From positions 1 through 64,000 of the forward strand of contig JAJIRX010000696.1 of NCBI GenBank assembly GCA_023853785.1: DNA of 64,000 nt, given 5' to 3'. Positions within the stretch are counted from its first letter, which is position 1, and the number at the start of each line of letters is the position of its first letter. Below are positions 24,001 through 35,252 of this stretch, piece by piece. The DNA is from Psilocybe azurescens. Taxonomy: Eukaryota > Basidiomycota > Agaricomycetes > Agaricales > Agrocybaceae. Under the pieces are notes generated by a model. That model did not search any database. It was given only the letters and a program-made list of their open reading frames with translations, and was not told where the DNA came from. The position numbers were made by a program, and so were the translations under genes.

Positions 24001-24886
24001 TTCTCTAGCTCCGAGTCGATCCGGGACCACAGAAGTGCGGTTTCCACGACCACGAGGGGCGATGTGCCTGGGAGGAGCTGGGCTTGCGAGGAGTTTTCGC
24101 GTTCGATTTGTAGATCGCTCAACTGCCGTGTGAGCGTGTCGTATACGTCAATTGGGGGAGGGGCTTCCAGAATGCTCGACGTCTCCACGTTCAGACTTGG
24201 GCTCGGCAGGGGCGAAATGCTGGTTTGTATCTCGGAGAGGCGGTTCAGGTCGGATAGCAACGAGACGAGAGCTCTGGCTAGCTCTGCATCGGTTGACGTT
24301 AGCGAACTCGATATCGCCTCCACTCTAGTGCGTAGTTCGGACAGAAGATCGCTGTCCGAACCCGAGTCGCGTGCTTCGATCATCTCTCCGTTTGTTCCAT
24401 GATTACGAAGATTCGTCACTAGGGTCTGAAGGGCTGACGTCGACGATGAGTCTTCTGAGGAGACGGTTGCAGATTGCGAGGAAGATGGCATTGAATGTCG
24501 GCGGTCTGGAATTATCGGGTGCCAGCCAATAGGCCCAGAAAGAAGGTTATTTAGAGTCATCAGACATGATTTCTGGACGTGGAAGATGGAGGGCATCACT
24601 TCTTTCTGGAAAAAGGTGATCAATAACAATAGAAACTGACAAGTATGAGAAGGGTACTGACAAGGGCTACTGATTCGGAGGTTGGTGCTGGGGCATGCTC
24701 GATGGTTATTGAAGGTCCTGCTTCGCTGTGCGACACCTCTGATGCTTCCAAGGCCACAGTGTGGGCTGGGTGTTGCTCTACACCCTGAACAAGCTGTTCG
24801 CGAGGAAATGGGGTTGGAATTTGCGAGTCTAGATCCACCAAGGTATTGGATTCGATGCGCGTCTTCGCTCTTGTGAGGGTAGCCAT
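21042..24886 (-). CDS. UBE3D: E3 ubiquitin ligase E3D-like (HECT-like UBE2-binding) with long N-terminal extension
   Basis: Eight exons: 24886-24662, 24605-23499, 23439-23028, 22967-22318, 21843-21698, 21623-21506, 21433-21294 and 21204-21042, about 986 residues. The C-terminal half carries the HECT_2 / E2-binding signature: FDVVYVAENHENLNH, CASCSLPLIQ, YRDLPSEHWEELVEAWMCH, GQGLVGGSYILFEEDAM, RCLCGAIVGRC, LSAFIVEDMIEFVHAHASY and the closing LKESNTAYP...TGLEVGWLQRV. Such proteins bind charged E2s and ubiquitinate cyclin-type substrates. The N-terminal about 500 residues are acidic, Ser-rich and coiled-coil-prone, with a repeated LLTLPEF[MV]RE motif. Frames break at a G7 run (22889-22895) and at about 22417-22435, both in G-rich runs. 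Intron 4 is 474 nt, unusually long here. Joining the N-terminal exons to the E3 part rests on clean in-phase splice sites. Confidence 0.82.
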
Positions 24887-25574
24887 GTCGAGTTTACGTC
24901 GATTTGACGAACACTGGTGACAGTAGAATATAAAGAGCCTGTATTCCGTCCGCGACCTGTCTAAGGTCAAAAATGTCGGATACGGTGCGGCCCTGTAGTG
25001 GCGTGGCGATTATCGGACGGGGCAAGGGTCGAAAATAATTGGTTAAAAATCTATAATAATTTAGACGAGCTCTGGGTTAAAGTGTTAGGATACTTACTCG
25101 TGGCTTTCGGCATGAGAGGCAGTCTGGAGTAATTTCTAAGCTTGCGTTAAAAAAGAAAAAAGAGGAAAAGAGGGAGGAAGAGTTTCAAGAAAGATCTAGG
25201 AAGGATTAGGATTCCTGCAAGGTTGCTGCCAGTCAAAGGGGGCAGACATCACATGACTGATTTTTAGACACCGCCTTTACATTGGTTGTGTTATGGCTCG
25301 TGGGTACCCCAAAAAGGCTTTTTAGAGTACATTTGGAGCAAATTTGGGGTACATAAATGTTCTCCGTAAATTTACCTACAATATAATTCTTCATAACATG
25401 TACTTCTCAGTGAACGGCTTTGGATTTGACATGTGAGGGAACTGTGTCCGGAGATTTGATCTACAAACAAATACAGAAACGAGACGAGACGGAGAACATC
25501 TGAGAAATTTTGTGCTTAAAGTGTATGGTAACCTCTAGTCAAGACGAGACTCCAATCTTGTGACGTTCGGCAAA
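24887..25574. other. Promoter-side intergenic region
   Basis: Upstream of the E3 gene on the minus strand. No ORF with support; the region is A/G-rich with an AAAAAG-type tract near 25145-25180. Confidence 0.4.
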
Positions 25575-26040
25575 AAAATTCGCATATTGACCTTGATAGA
25601 GTAAGGTTCTTCGTGGTTCATGTTAAAATGATATTAGGATGATGTGCCTCTGGTAACTCGGAATAGATGATTTCTAAGCCTCATATACAGCTGGAGAGTT
25701 TCTGAGATCGTTGCAGCAGTGCACTCGAGCATAATGGTTTGGAGTTGTATTCAGATTATTTTTACTCGTCTAATCCTAATGGCAAAAGTTAGATCCAAAG
25801 AAAAGACAGGGCCTGGGTCTGTAATACTTATAGGAAAACTTCAACATTTGTCATGTACTAGACCGACAAGTTCCTCGTGCCAATCGAGAGTTTTTTGGTC
25901 TAATGACCAGAAGTCGAATAATCAGATCAATATTATGAACGATACTCGAAGTTATATTTCAAAGTCGATGTTGACGGCAGAAACAGACACAACCAAACTA
26001 TCATTCGTTGAAGTAACGAAGATTTAACCCTCCCTCCTCT
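25575..26040 (+). repeat. Diverged tandem duplication, copy 1
   Basis: This copy matches 26225-26600 in the same order: ggtaactcggaatag, the tctaagcc...catatacagc block, ttactcgtctaa.cctaatgg, gcctgggtct.taata, and caacatttgtcat. Spacing is preserved with small indels. No coding potential is convincing in either copy. Confidence 0.6.
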
Positions 26041-26079
26041 TATACTCTATAGAGCAGGCACACTCTAGTGTTGTGGATT

Positions 26080-26720
26080 GTAGACATCCAGAAAAAGCTT
26101 AGATAAAATAGTAAATACTTTTTGGACAATCAATCCTTTCATAACACTAGTAAGGGATTTACAGACGGGACGGACAACATTTGAGCAATATGGTATGTAA
26201 AAACCTTTATAGTCTAGATGGGATTCAATCTGATGTCGTTTGATAAAACAAATCCCTCTATATAAAGTACGTTCCTTCGTGGGCCGTGTTAAAATCATAT
26301 CAGGATAATATTCCTTCCGGTAACTCGGAATAGCATTCTAAGCCGCATACAACCGGGGCAATGAATATGGTTTCCGAGATTTCTGCAACAGTGCAAGTGA
26401 ACAGTCATTCTTTAATTAATCTTACTCGTCTAAACCTAGTGGCGGGAGTTGGATTAGAAGAAAAGAAAAAAGCCTGGGTCTATAATATCCATAGGAGTAT
26501 CCTCAACATTTGTCATAGGACCAAATGTCAAGTATCCAGTTCATTACTGTGAACGATACGAGGTTATATCTCACAATTGATATTGACGGCACAAGCGGAC
26601 ATGACTATGTTTCATATTTGAGCGCTGAGTGCAGAGCACAGGGATTGCCGCCAACGAGTCCGTCAACTCTCAGATCACAGATCAAAACCACATGTGGACT
26701 CTTTTTGTGAAGTTATGTAA
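26080..26720 (+). repeat. Diverged tandem duplication, copy 2
   Basis: Second copy of the block at 25575-26040, carrying ggtaactcggaatag near 26315-26330, actcgtctaaacctagtgg near 26425 and gcctgggtctataata near 26470. A short frame at 26525-26710 (TVNDTRLYLTIDIDG...) has no recognisable domain. Confidence 0.55.
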
Positions 26721-27480
26721 CTCCCTGTTGTCATCCTTCATGGGTCCTCTTCCGTTAAAATATCCTTCCGTCCCTAACTAAAAAGGAAGATTGCTTGGCA
26801 TCTTTGACTGGAATGCCTGCCGCATAGTGCCGTCTGGGTTCAAATATTTCTATTTGTCCGACTCTTCGACTCCGGCTCAACTTCGACCGTTCCTTCACCC
26901 AACTTCACTTCAACGCTGTCGTCCAACTAGGAATCTAACCATTCAAATTTTATCCCGACAGACGTTCTTTACAGCACCCTCTCTCCACCATGTCAGTCTT
27001 TCCACCGTCCTCGCCCCATCAGATTGGAATCGCTTGGTTGAAACAGTCCGAGAACACCTCGGCGCATAGCTCTGAGGTTCTGGCCAAACTCTTGCTACTC
27101 AACATCTGACAAATCTGTCTACTTAAGCTCTATGACTCATATTCAATTCAGCGGAGTAGTTTCCGTCGGGTGTTGGGTTTATTGGGTTTATTATGACATG
27201 TGGTACTCGGATCTCCGGCATCAATGACTGCGCAATGCGCGTGCCCTGACTGAACCGCTTTGCGCAACTCACTCTCGTGTCTGTATCTGTACACTGTAAT
27301 AATAGACATAGCCCCGCATACTGCGGGTATATTCAGTTGGGCGCCCAGCATTAACAACTGCGGTAGTTGCTTTCTGATTGATACCGTAGGGCCGACTACT
27401 ACAAAAGGCGAGATGTATTTTTGGGTGGATCACCAGTCCCCTTCCCGCCCTCCCTCTTCTATCTAGTCTAATACTCTACG
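26721..27480. other. Intergenic upstream of an RTA1-like gene
   Basis: No gene recognised. It contains the promoter region of the gene starting at 27481; a clear TATA box is not visible. Confidence 0.4.
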
Positions 27481-28920
27481 ATGTCAGACAATAATGGATC
27501 AGGTAAGCTTTCCTGAGCTCAAATGAATGCCAAAAACTTTAATGACACCCACCATCGAGCAGGAAACGACAACCCTTACGGATATGTCCCGACTCGATCA
27601 ACTGCGTTCATTTTCCTAGCACTCTTCACCGTTTCTACTCGTGAGTTTAACAATACGCTCTCCAAATCGACCGCGAAATTTTCTGACTCACACTCTACTT
27701 GTTTCCTCGACGTCCTATTAATAGTGTTGCATGGTTTCCAAGCAGCGAGGCACCGCATGTGGTGGCTCCTCCCCACCGCCTGTCTTTGCGGGCTCATCGA
27801 AATTATTGGATGGGCCGGACGTCTTTGGTCCTCCTGGAATCCTTTCAACGATGCACCATTCCAGATGCAGTAAGTTTCCCTTGAACGCTCTCGCGACGCC
27901 GTCATTCTTATCCTTGACGCAGAATTTGCTGCACGATTATCGGCCCAACCCCACTGTTGGCTGCGAGCTTCATCATTCTTGGAAACATTATTAAGAAACT
28001 GGGTCCTGGGCTATAGTCGCTTGACTCCCAAGTGGTGTAAGTCTCGTTAATGTCTTCGTCGAGAGCTTGGTCTTTAACTTATATCCACAGATACTATCGT
28101 GTTTTGCTCAAGTGTGAGTAGTATAATATATCCCCATGACTGTGACTTTGCTCATAAGAAACTATAGGACGTTATATCACTTGTCATACAAGCAATTGGA
28201 GGTGGGATGGCAGCTTCTGCTGCAGACTCGGATGGCGCCAAAACGGCAAGTCTATGTCGTCTTTTATTCATTCTCATTTCACTGACCTTGAATTCACATT
28301 ACAGGGCGCGCACGTCATGCTCGTCGGTATCGTCTTCCAGCTACGTGAGTCGCTTGCGTATAAACCACTAAAAACCATTATTACTAAGTAAATGCCTTTA
28401 CCAGTCGTCATTGTGGTCTTTTCCGCTTGTGCCGCCGAGTTCTACTATCGATACCTCAACCGCCTGCCAGTAGCACGCAAGTCAGGTCAACAAGACACCG
28501 GTTCAAACTTGACACTGAGCAATGCCCACGGCACTCTGACTCCAAACATTCAAATATTGTCCTATGCCCTAGTGTTCAGCACATTAGTTTTCTTCATTCG
28601 GTAAGCTTACTGTGCACAAATACGCTGCGTGGACGGATTTTCTGACGCCTGGTGACTGTAGATCTATCTACCGAATCATCGAGCTCTCCGATGGCTGGAA
28701 TGGAAGAATTATTCAGACTGAGGTTTACTTCAGTGCGTATATTTAATGCCACCTTTCGTATATGCGACCGGTGTTGATCAGGACTTTGCCTATACTAGAT
28801 GTTCTGGATGGAGCCATGATTACTCTGGCCATCTACACGCTCAATATCTTCCATCCAGGAAGGCTACTCCATACTGACGAGGAGAATAAAGAGGCCAAAC
28901 TGGACACCCTCAACGTTTAA
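27481..28920 (+). CDS. RTA1-like seven-helix lipid exporter, paralogue 1
   Basis: Ten exons: 27481-27502, 27563-27640, 27725-27869, 27923-28036, 28091-28113, 28168-28245, 28305-28344, 28405-28600, 28662-28732 and 28799-28920, about 295 residues. RTA1/RTM1 proteins are fungal plasma-membrane seven-helix proteins linked to lipid translocation and resistance to toxic compounds. Family marks: NPYGYVPTRSTAFIFLALF, RHRMWWLLPTACLCGLIEII, GWAGRLWSS, QAIGGGMAAS, RSIYRIIELSDGWNG and YFNVLDGAMITLAIYTLNIF (the family E..G and HPG ends). Intron 6 starts GCAAGT instead of GT. One extra base at 28008-28011 breaks exon 4. The paralogue in inverted orientation (33830-35252) shares exon sizes. Confidence 0.9.
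28246..28304 (+). other. GC-AG intron in RTA1-like paralogue 1
   Basis: The donor is gcaagt, directly after the codon ACG, and the acceptor is ttacag. The equivalent intron of the inverted paralogue uses gtaagc. GC-AG introns with an otherwise strong consensus are the common minor class in fungi. Confidence 0.75.
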
Positions 28921-29723
28921 AATTTGATGCTTTGCTTCTATTTGGGGAACATACGGGCTGCTAATTTAAAGTCGATACCCTCGGGATGCCAAAACGGACA
29001 TTTTAAAAATGGACATCTACGTACATCCTTACCCAACAATATACTGGTCGTACAGACCTTGGGTTATGTGTGTCATCTGTATTAATGGTAGATTATGTAC
29101 TATATTTAATATATTATGACGATTCATCTAGATCTTCAACTGAAGATTTCACCAAGGGACAACTTAGGTGCAAGCTTGCTGACCTGAGGGATCATGGGAT
29201 ATAGAAAATAGTTTTGACTCCCCACCACCACCATCAATATTCGATGATGAACCTACCACTGACTCCGAAGATGAGATAGACAAAAATTGTGACCAAGCGA
29301 CTCATCTCACCACGACCACGACCTAAGAGCTTCTACGACATCAATTTTCTTACCTTACGCTCTCCCTTATGTTTCTTATTTGCCATATAGTTTTTATTTT
29401 CTTGTTTTTAGTACCACATTTTCGCTTCATTTCATCTGTGCCATACATATTTATCCTTCATTACTATTCTCTTATATGCTCCAGCGCCTTAATTGGAGCT
29501 ATACCCCCAAATGGACCTTTAGATAGATACAATAGCGTAGAGTGGTGTACCTTTACACCCGTGCGTCTTAGCACTTCGACTACTTGTTGCACGATAATAA
29601 TCAACCAGATCTGTTTTTTTTTGGCTCAGGGTGGAATCGAACTGACGCCTCCTTCCTAATTTAGACTCAGCCCCAGTTCATCTCAACCTCGACATCTGTC
29701 ATCGCACCGCTTCCACCGAAGAG
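28921..29723. other. Intergenic
   Basis: No supported gene. The open frame at 29369-29659 is a T/C-rich hydrophobic translation without features. It holds the promoter of the RMD1-like gene. Confidence 0.45.
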
Positions 29724-31794
29724 ATGTCTTCGACGACGAAGCCAGCGCCCACTCGGCTCCCCTCAAATACCCAACTGCCAGGGAGAAGAAAGCCTATATC
29801 TCGTCTAGCCTCACTTGGGCTGCCCAACAAAAGAAATGCCACATCAGGACCCTCGATGTCGCGCCGGGCGTCGGTCACCGGCCTGACGTCAGGGCCAAAA
29901 TCCCAAAGGACATCGAAGACAACCCACAAGCTCGTCGAGCTCCCTTCTGCGCCACAGACACGACCGTTGCTTGCCGATGTCGGCGACGACTTAACTCTGG
30001 GGCATGAGACGGACGGTGGTGTGCGGGAGTATAAAAGCCAGGCAGAGCGCATGAACAAGGAGCAGAGGAAGAGGCAGGTTTCAAACGCATTACTGCGTAC
30101 TGCATTGCAGAGTCATTCAAGATGAAGCTCTTGTCGTCGTTCTTGAAGAGAGAACACAACGTGTCTCCTAGAGCGTTTGACGAGGCCCTGTATGTCGTAA
30201 GTCTGTTTTTATTTTCTTCGCATCAGATCATTATAACTTTTATATAGATGTATCATTTACCACTACTACCGGGATATGGGCCCAACGCCAACATTCGCTC
30301 CTCAGTACCCGCAAAAACTCGCACAGGAAAGACCTTCCTCGCACATCTCTCCGAAGCTGAAGAAAACGGGTACCAGGGGACATATTTCACATCACAAGCT
30401 GAACAATCCCCAAGCGACACGAGAGAGGGCTACATCTCCTCAAGCTCTCCCGTTCAAACTCGCGGATCCCGGGCACAGAGAACCCGTTATCCCCTCGGGG
30501 CTCCCCCCTCCAGCAGAAACGGACGAAGAAAATGACCCCGGTTTCGTCACAGACCCCGGTTTCGCGACGGAACCAGAGCCAGAGCCAGAAACACCTGTGT
30601 CTGAAATCATCCCAGGAGTAGTGCATACGCCCTACGAGATCGATCCTGGCGCGGAGACTGATCCTGGTATATATTCGCAGTGGAAGGAACCCGAACAAAC
30701 TGAAGAGCCAGCCAAGCAGCGTGAAGAGGAAGTCGCTGAGGTGGTGTTCTTTGAGTATGGTGTGGCTGTCTTCTTTGGACTCGGATGAACAGCAGGAAAA
30801 GGACATCCTGGAAGATGTCGCCAACGCTGGTATCATGAAGCGCAAGATCGAAGATGATGACTGGGAGATTGAGGAATGTCATTTCACGCATGACCCACAT
30901 ATCGCGTATCCTCGTATATACAATGATTTCTTCAGTACGCCTTTTTATTCTTTCCCTCTTTCTTTCTAAGTGATCACTCTCTAGCCCTTAAATCCCGCTC
31001 ACATTTGCTCAAACTCTCCATCGCTCACGCCCTCGCACAATCCACGCTCCTCGCACGCTACGAAACCAATGCCCAGCGTGTTCTTTCATCCCCTCTTACA
31101 CTCTCATCCCCGAAACAGCTGGCCGTGTCTGGTGCCCTGAAACTCCGCCGCCATGAAGCTCTCAAGCTCACAGGCCGACTATTCAAACTGCGGAGGGATG
31201 TCAATCTCGTATCGAATGTCTTGGATGTGCCAGAGCTATTCTGGAGTGAGGCTAGTCTAAAGGATCTGTATGACGCAGTCAGAGAGTATATGGAGATCGG
31301 GCCGAGGGTGCAGGTGTTAAACGAGAAGTTGGGGGTGGCGAGTGATTTCGTAAGTCGTTCCTTCTCCGGAGACGAGTGTATTGTTGATTTGAACTTTTTC
31401 ATTTTTAGTTGGACGCCATTCATGACCATCTGAATAACTCTGCGATGGAGCGGATAACGTGGATTGTTATCTGGTGCGCCTTCTTCCGTCCGAGTTCGAC
31501 CAATCAAGTTCGACTAATACGTTTTTTCTTTACATAGGCTCATCGTAGTTGCATGTCTTGTCGAACTGGTATACTCACCTTTCCCTCTATATTTATTCAA
31601 TCTCATCACTAAATTAAATTCACCTCTTTCAGGGCGAAGTAGTAGCCAGACTCGTCTTTCACGCAGCAACGACCGGCACGAAAATGCAAGCACTCGCTTC
31701 TGCCAGTGCTTCTGCTCTTCCTCAGATATCACGGGAAGAATCGCTCAAGGTGCTCGAGCGCTTAATGGTGGTCCAGTCGCAATCGCAGTCGTGA
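29724..31794 (+). CDS. RMD1: RMD1/RMND1-type DUF155 protein
   Basis: Six exons: 29724-30196, 30248-30934, 30985-31349, 31409-31473, 31538-31568 and 31633-31794, about 593 residues. This is the conserved DUF155 family (yeast Rmd1/Rmd8, fission-yeast Sif proteins, human mitochondrial RMND1), tied to meiotic nuclear division or organelle membranes. Order: a basic Ser-rich N-terminus, AGFKRITAYCIAESFKMKLL, MYHLPLLPGYGPN, an acidic low-complexity linker, VVFFEYGVAVFFGL, KRKIEDDDWEIEECHF, HIAYPRIYNDFF, then RDVNLVSNVLDVPELFWSEA and a C-terminal membrane helix (ERITWIVIWLIVVACLVEL). Three one-base frame changes (about 30070, 30440-30540 and 30783) split it; conservation resumes at once after the first and third, so sequence error is likely. 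Confidence 0.9.
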
Positions 31795-32558
31795 AGATGC
31801 GTGGTAGCTGGACGGACGACTTTGTGATATCTTTTAGTTAGTTGTGATCTATGTTGAAGTTCGACAATGATTTTCAAATTCAAATATCTCTGACTCTGGG
31901 ATATGACCATGAGGTCAACAGAGTGGCGAGTCAGCAAGGAGCTCCGTGTGACTAAGTTCCACTTCCGCATATATTTTAAGACAGTTATAACTGAATTAAC
32001 TGATACTTCGGTGATTGCGAGGAGATAAGGATTAGAGGCGATTGATGTAGACTATAATAAGCGCCGGGAGGACAAGGCCCGGTGAGGCGATCTTACCAGT
32101 GGTAGATGTTTGGATGATGAGAAACCTTACAGTGCCGCTACTCTTTAGGATTGACCAGCACACAAATGACTCTTTCTGATAATAACTTTTTGGTCATTTC
32201 ACATATGACGACGCCACCGGCACCACACATATTAATACACGAAACGATACCATGGTGCGCGAGAAGTCGAGGATGGAGCCAAAACTCCCGTTTGGCTCGG
32301 CATTTTGAATATCTTTGTGATTTGCTGAATCAGCTGTACATGCGAAGGTGGTAATGATCACCTACAATCGCGGGCGTCAGAGCCAAGAAGTCTGTACACT
32401 CTAAGGCTATCAGGGTATATTCCATTTGGTATAGAGAATTTGCTTCTTATCGTTCATGGCGGAATATCACCGATGGTTGCTACTACCAGCTGGTTGGAGT
32501 TTGGACAATGATCTAAGGTTTAATCGTTTCATAACTATGTCATCAGGTAAATCTGCAG
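31795..32558. other. Intergenic
   Basis: No gene recognised between the RMD1-like gene and the small secreted protein; includes the promoter of the latter. Confidence 0.5.
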
Positions 32559-32566
32559 TATAAAAA
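32559..32566 (+). promoter_or_regulatory. TATA box of the small secreted protein gene
   Basis: tataaaaa lies 60-67 bp before the ATG at 32626, the usual layout for highly expressed fungal secreted-protein genes. Confidence 0.6.
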
Positions 32567-32625
32567 GGCAGGCGAAAGGGAGTGTTCAAACCAGCATTCA
32601 ACAGTTCCAACTTTCAAGCATCATC

Positions 32626-33096
32626 ATGTTGTTCAACACTTTCTTCACCTCTCTGGCCTTCGCTGCCACCCTCGCCATTTCGTCGGTGCAGGCGACGAAT
32701 ACCATTGTTGCCTACGGCAACTACGACTGCACTGGATCTGTTGGGAACACCGTCAACTGCGACAACAGTTGCCATTCATTTGCGGGCAGACATTCCATTA
32801 AGGTGGGGTTATCCCATTATCACATCTATTGCCATATGCTGATTGAATGATTCTGTCCTTTAATTTGCATTTAGCCTTCTGGTGGAACAAACTGCATCCA
32901 ATACTATACTGGCAGTGACTGCAGTGGCTCCCGCATCAACCTCTTCAGCTACAACGACATGTGCTTGAAGGTCGACACCGGAGGACCCGTCGGATCCTTC
33001 AGGTGCAAGAGCGACTCGAACTTCTGCCAAGGTACGTTCTTGCTGTTTCCCAATATGCCGTGCGATAAATAATTTATTGTACTATCAGACGTCTAA
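32626..33096 (+). CDS. Small secreted cysteine-rich protein (8 Cys)
   Basis: Three exons: 32626-32802, 32875-33031 and 33089-33096 (the last holds only the final codons), 113 residues, 342 nt in frame. The signal peptide MLFNTFFTSLAFAATLAISS ends near VQA. The mature part is about 90 residues with eight cysteines (DYDC-like NYDC, VNC, NSC, TNC, SDC, DMC, FRC, NFC), so four disulfides are possible. No enzyme motif is visible. A TATA box precedes it. Such proteins may be effectors, antimicrobial or wall-associated; nothing in the sequence decides. It lies between two inverted RTA1-like paralogues. Confidence 0.8.
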
Positions 33097-33829
33097 GTCT
33101 CTCTTGAAGCGTCACATCGAATTCAAGTTATTGTAGCACGCAGTTTCTTACATACGATCGTAGGCTTACTAGAAAGACAAAGTGGAAAGAGTAGAGAGTA
33201 TAAACGTCAGTTCTGCTATTTAAAGGCGTACTTATTTGTTGAGTACGCTGGAAACAAACTCGCCTATTTTCAACCCCTGCCCCATCTCGAGAGTTATGTT
33301 GCTTGAGATATTTCCGACTCGAAGACGTGAGGATCGGCACGGATGTGTCTATTTTTAGCACTGCCTTTGGAAGTTATTTATAGCACGCGTTTAACAATCT
33401 GCTCGGCACTTGTGATCAGAAGTCGTTTTGGGTCGCTCAATACTCAGCAGCCCCTCACTCGCCACAATCCCACTTCCTTTAGCCATATGCAACTATTTTA
33501 TGGCAATATTATCTTCAAAATATTCCGAACAGCGGAGCATAGCTGATACCTTCGAAGTGTTTTCCCTATTAGTCTGGACTCTGAATCGCCAGTTTAATCG
33601 CCACAATAATGGATTTAGTACAGGCAAACAGGAGCCTGCTGGTAGATACTGTACTATAGTGCTATGCGTAAAAAGAGCGATTAATCTTTTTAATGAACTA
33701 AGTGTGTTGATGTCCGTCTTTTGTTGTATGTTATAGAGGAGCGAGAGGTATCGTCGAAGACAAGGCGACGCCTGAGAATAGACCATATTTGTACCAGCCG
33801 GCCTACTCTCTCCACACACCACCCTTGAG
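33097..33829. other. Intergenic between convergent genes
   Basis: No supported gene; short frames at 33343-33546 and 33428-33837 have no features. Confidence 0.45.
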
Positions 33830-35252
33830 TCAAGCACTATTAACGTTCCTCAACTCCGCCTCTTTCGTTTCCTCGTAGGAGTAAAGGAGCCTGCCGGGAT
33901 GGAAAATGTTAAGGGTGTAAATAGCCAAAATGATCATGGCACCATCCAGAACATCTGTGTTGTGATCAAATCAACCACTGTATAAGCGGGGTACCTCTGG
34001 TAGAAATACACGTACTGAAGTACACCTCTGTTTGAATGATCTTTCCATTCCAACCATCTGCCAGCTCGGCAATTCGGTAGATCGATCTGATTTATGTATC
34101 GGAGGGTCACATGGAGTCATCGAGTGCCATCAATTTGATTCGTACCGTATGAAGAAGAGAACGGTGCTGAATGCAAGAACATAGGACATCAGCTTGATGT
34201 TTGGAGTGAGTCTTCCATGGGCACTGCCCAGCTTGTCGTCCCACTGGGACCTGCCTTCGAAGGGACGGCGTGTGTTGTATCGATAAAAGAACTCAATGGC
34301 ACAAGTAGAATAGACCAGAATTATGACTAGTTTGGAATAAGTGATTAATATATGTTGTCTTAAACTCGATGCATGCACTCACCTAGCTGGAATATTATCC
34401 CAACGAGCATGACGTCTGACCCCTGTACATCACGTTATTAGTAGATAAACATTGCAGAATAGACAAGCGACGCTTACAGTCTTGGAACCAGCATTATCTT
34501 TGGCAGACGCGGCCATTCCTCCACCCAGTGCCTGTATGACAAGAGAGATCACGTCCTATATTTGCATAGGATCAGTTATGAGTTGAATCCAAGGAATGTA
34601 TCGAAGGATTTACACTTGAACAAAACAGGATGGTATCTGTGTAAATAAAGTTAATGTCCACTCTGTGGTCTACGTGAAGACTTTGGAACACTTACACCAC
34701 CTAGGTGTAAGTCGACTGTAAGCTGGCCCTAATCTCTTGATGATATTCCCAAGGATGACGAAATTCGCTGCCAAAAGTGGAGTTGGAGCGATAATCGTGC
34801 AGGTGATTCTGCGTCAAAAATCAGAATGGTCGAATAGCACAGAGAAACTGGTGTAACATACTGCATCTGGAATGCAGAACCGTTGAGAGGATTATAAGAA
34901 GACCAGAGACGTCCGGACCATCCTACAACCTCGATGACTCCACAGAAGCAAGCGGTCCAAAAGAGCCACCACAGGCGGTGCTTTGTTGCCTGGAAAGCAT
35001 GCAATACTGGTATGTCAAGGTATGAGTTTAAAGCATGATATTGGCATGAAAACCGATGACATACGAGTGGAAGTGGCAAAGAGCAGGATAAAAATGACTG
35101 CAGTTGCGCGAGAGGGAACGTAGCCGTAAGGGTTATTATGTACATCAGTGCCTGCATACGATGACAATGATAGAAATTAGCCAAGACTCAAAGTCAAGTG
35201 ATAGTCATGTTCAGAGAAGTCTAGGCTTACCCGATTGATTATCGTTGGACAT
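33830..35252 (-). CDS. RTA1-like seven-helix lipid exporter, paralogue 2
   Basis: Ten exons: 35252-35231, 35151-35065, 35006-34862, 34808-34696, 34636-34614, 34555-34478, 34422-34383, 34326-34146, 34086-34016 and 33954-33830. They sum to 885 nt and give 294 residues with no frame break. Marks match paralogue 1: NNPYGYVPSRATAVIFILLF, HRLWWLFWTACFCGVIEVV, GWSGRLWSS, QALGGGMAAS, SIYRIAELADGWNGK and YFNVLDGAMIILAIYTLNIF. Exons 1, 3, 5, 6 and 7 have identical lengths (22, 145, 23, 78 and 40 nt) in both paralogues. The corresponding intron to the GC-AG one is GT-AG here. Probably a plasma-membrane exporter or sensor involved in lipid or drug stress; the substrate is unknown. Confidence 0.92.

Noticed and set aside
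23751..24402. Plus-strand open frames opposite the E3D-like gene
   Set aside because: They are shadows of a 1.1-kb conserved minus-strand exon and read as Arg/Ser-rich nonsense.
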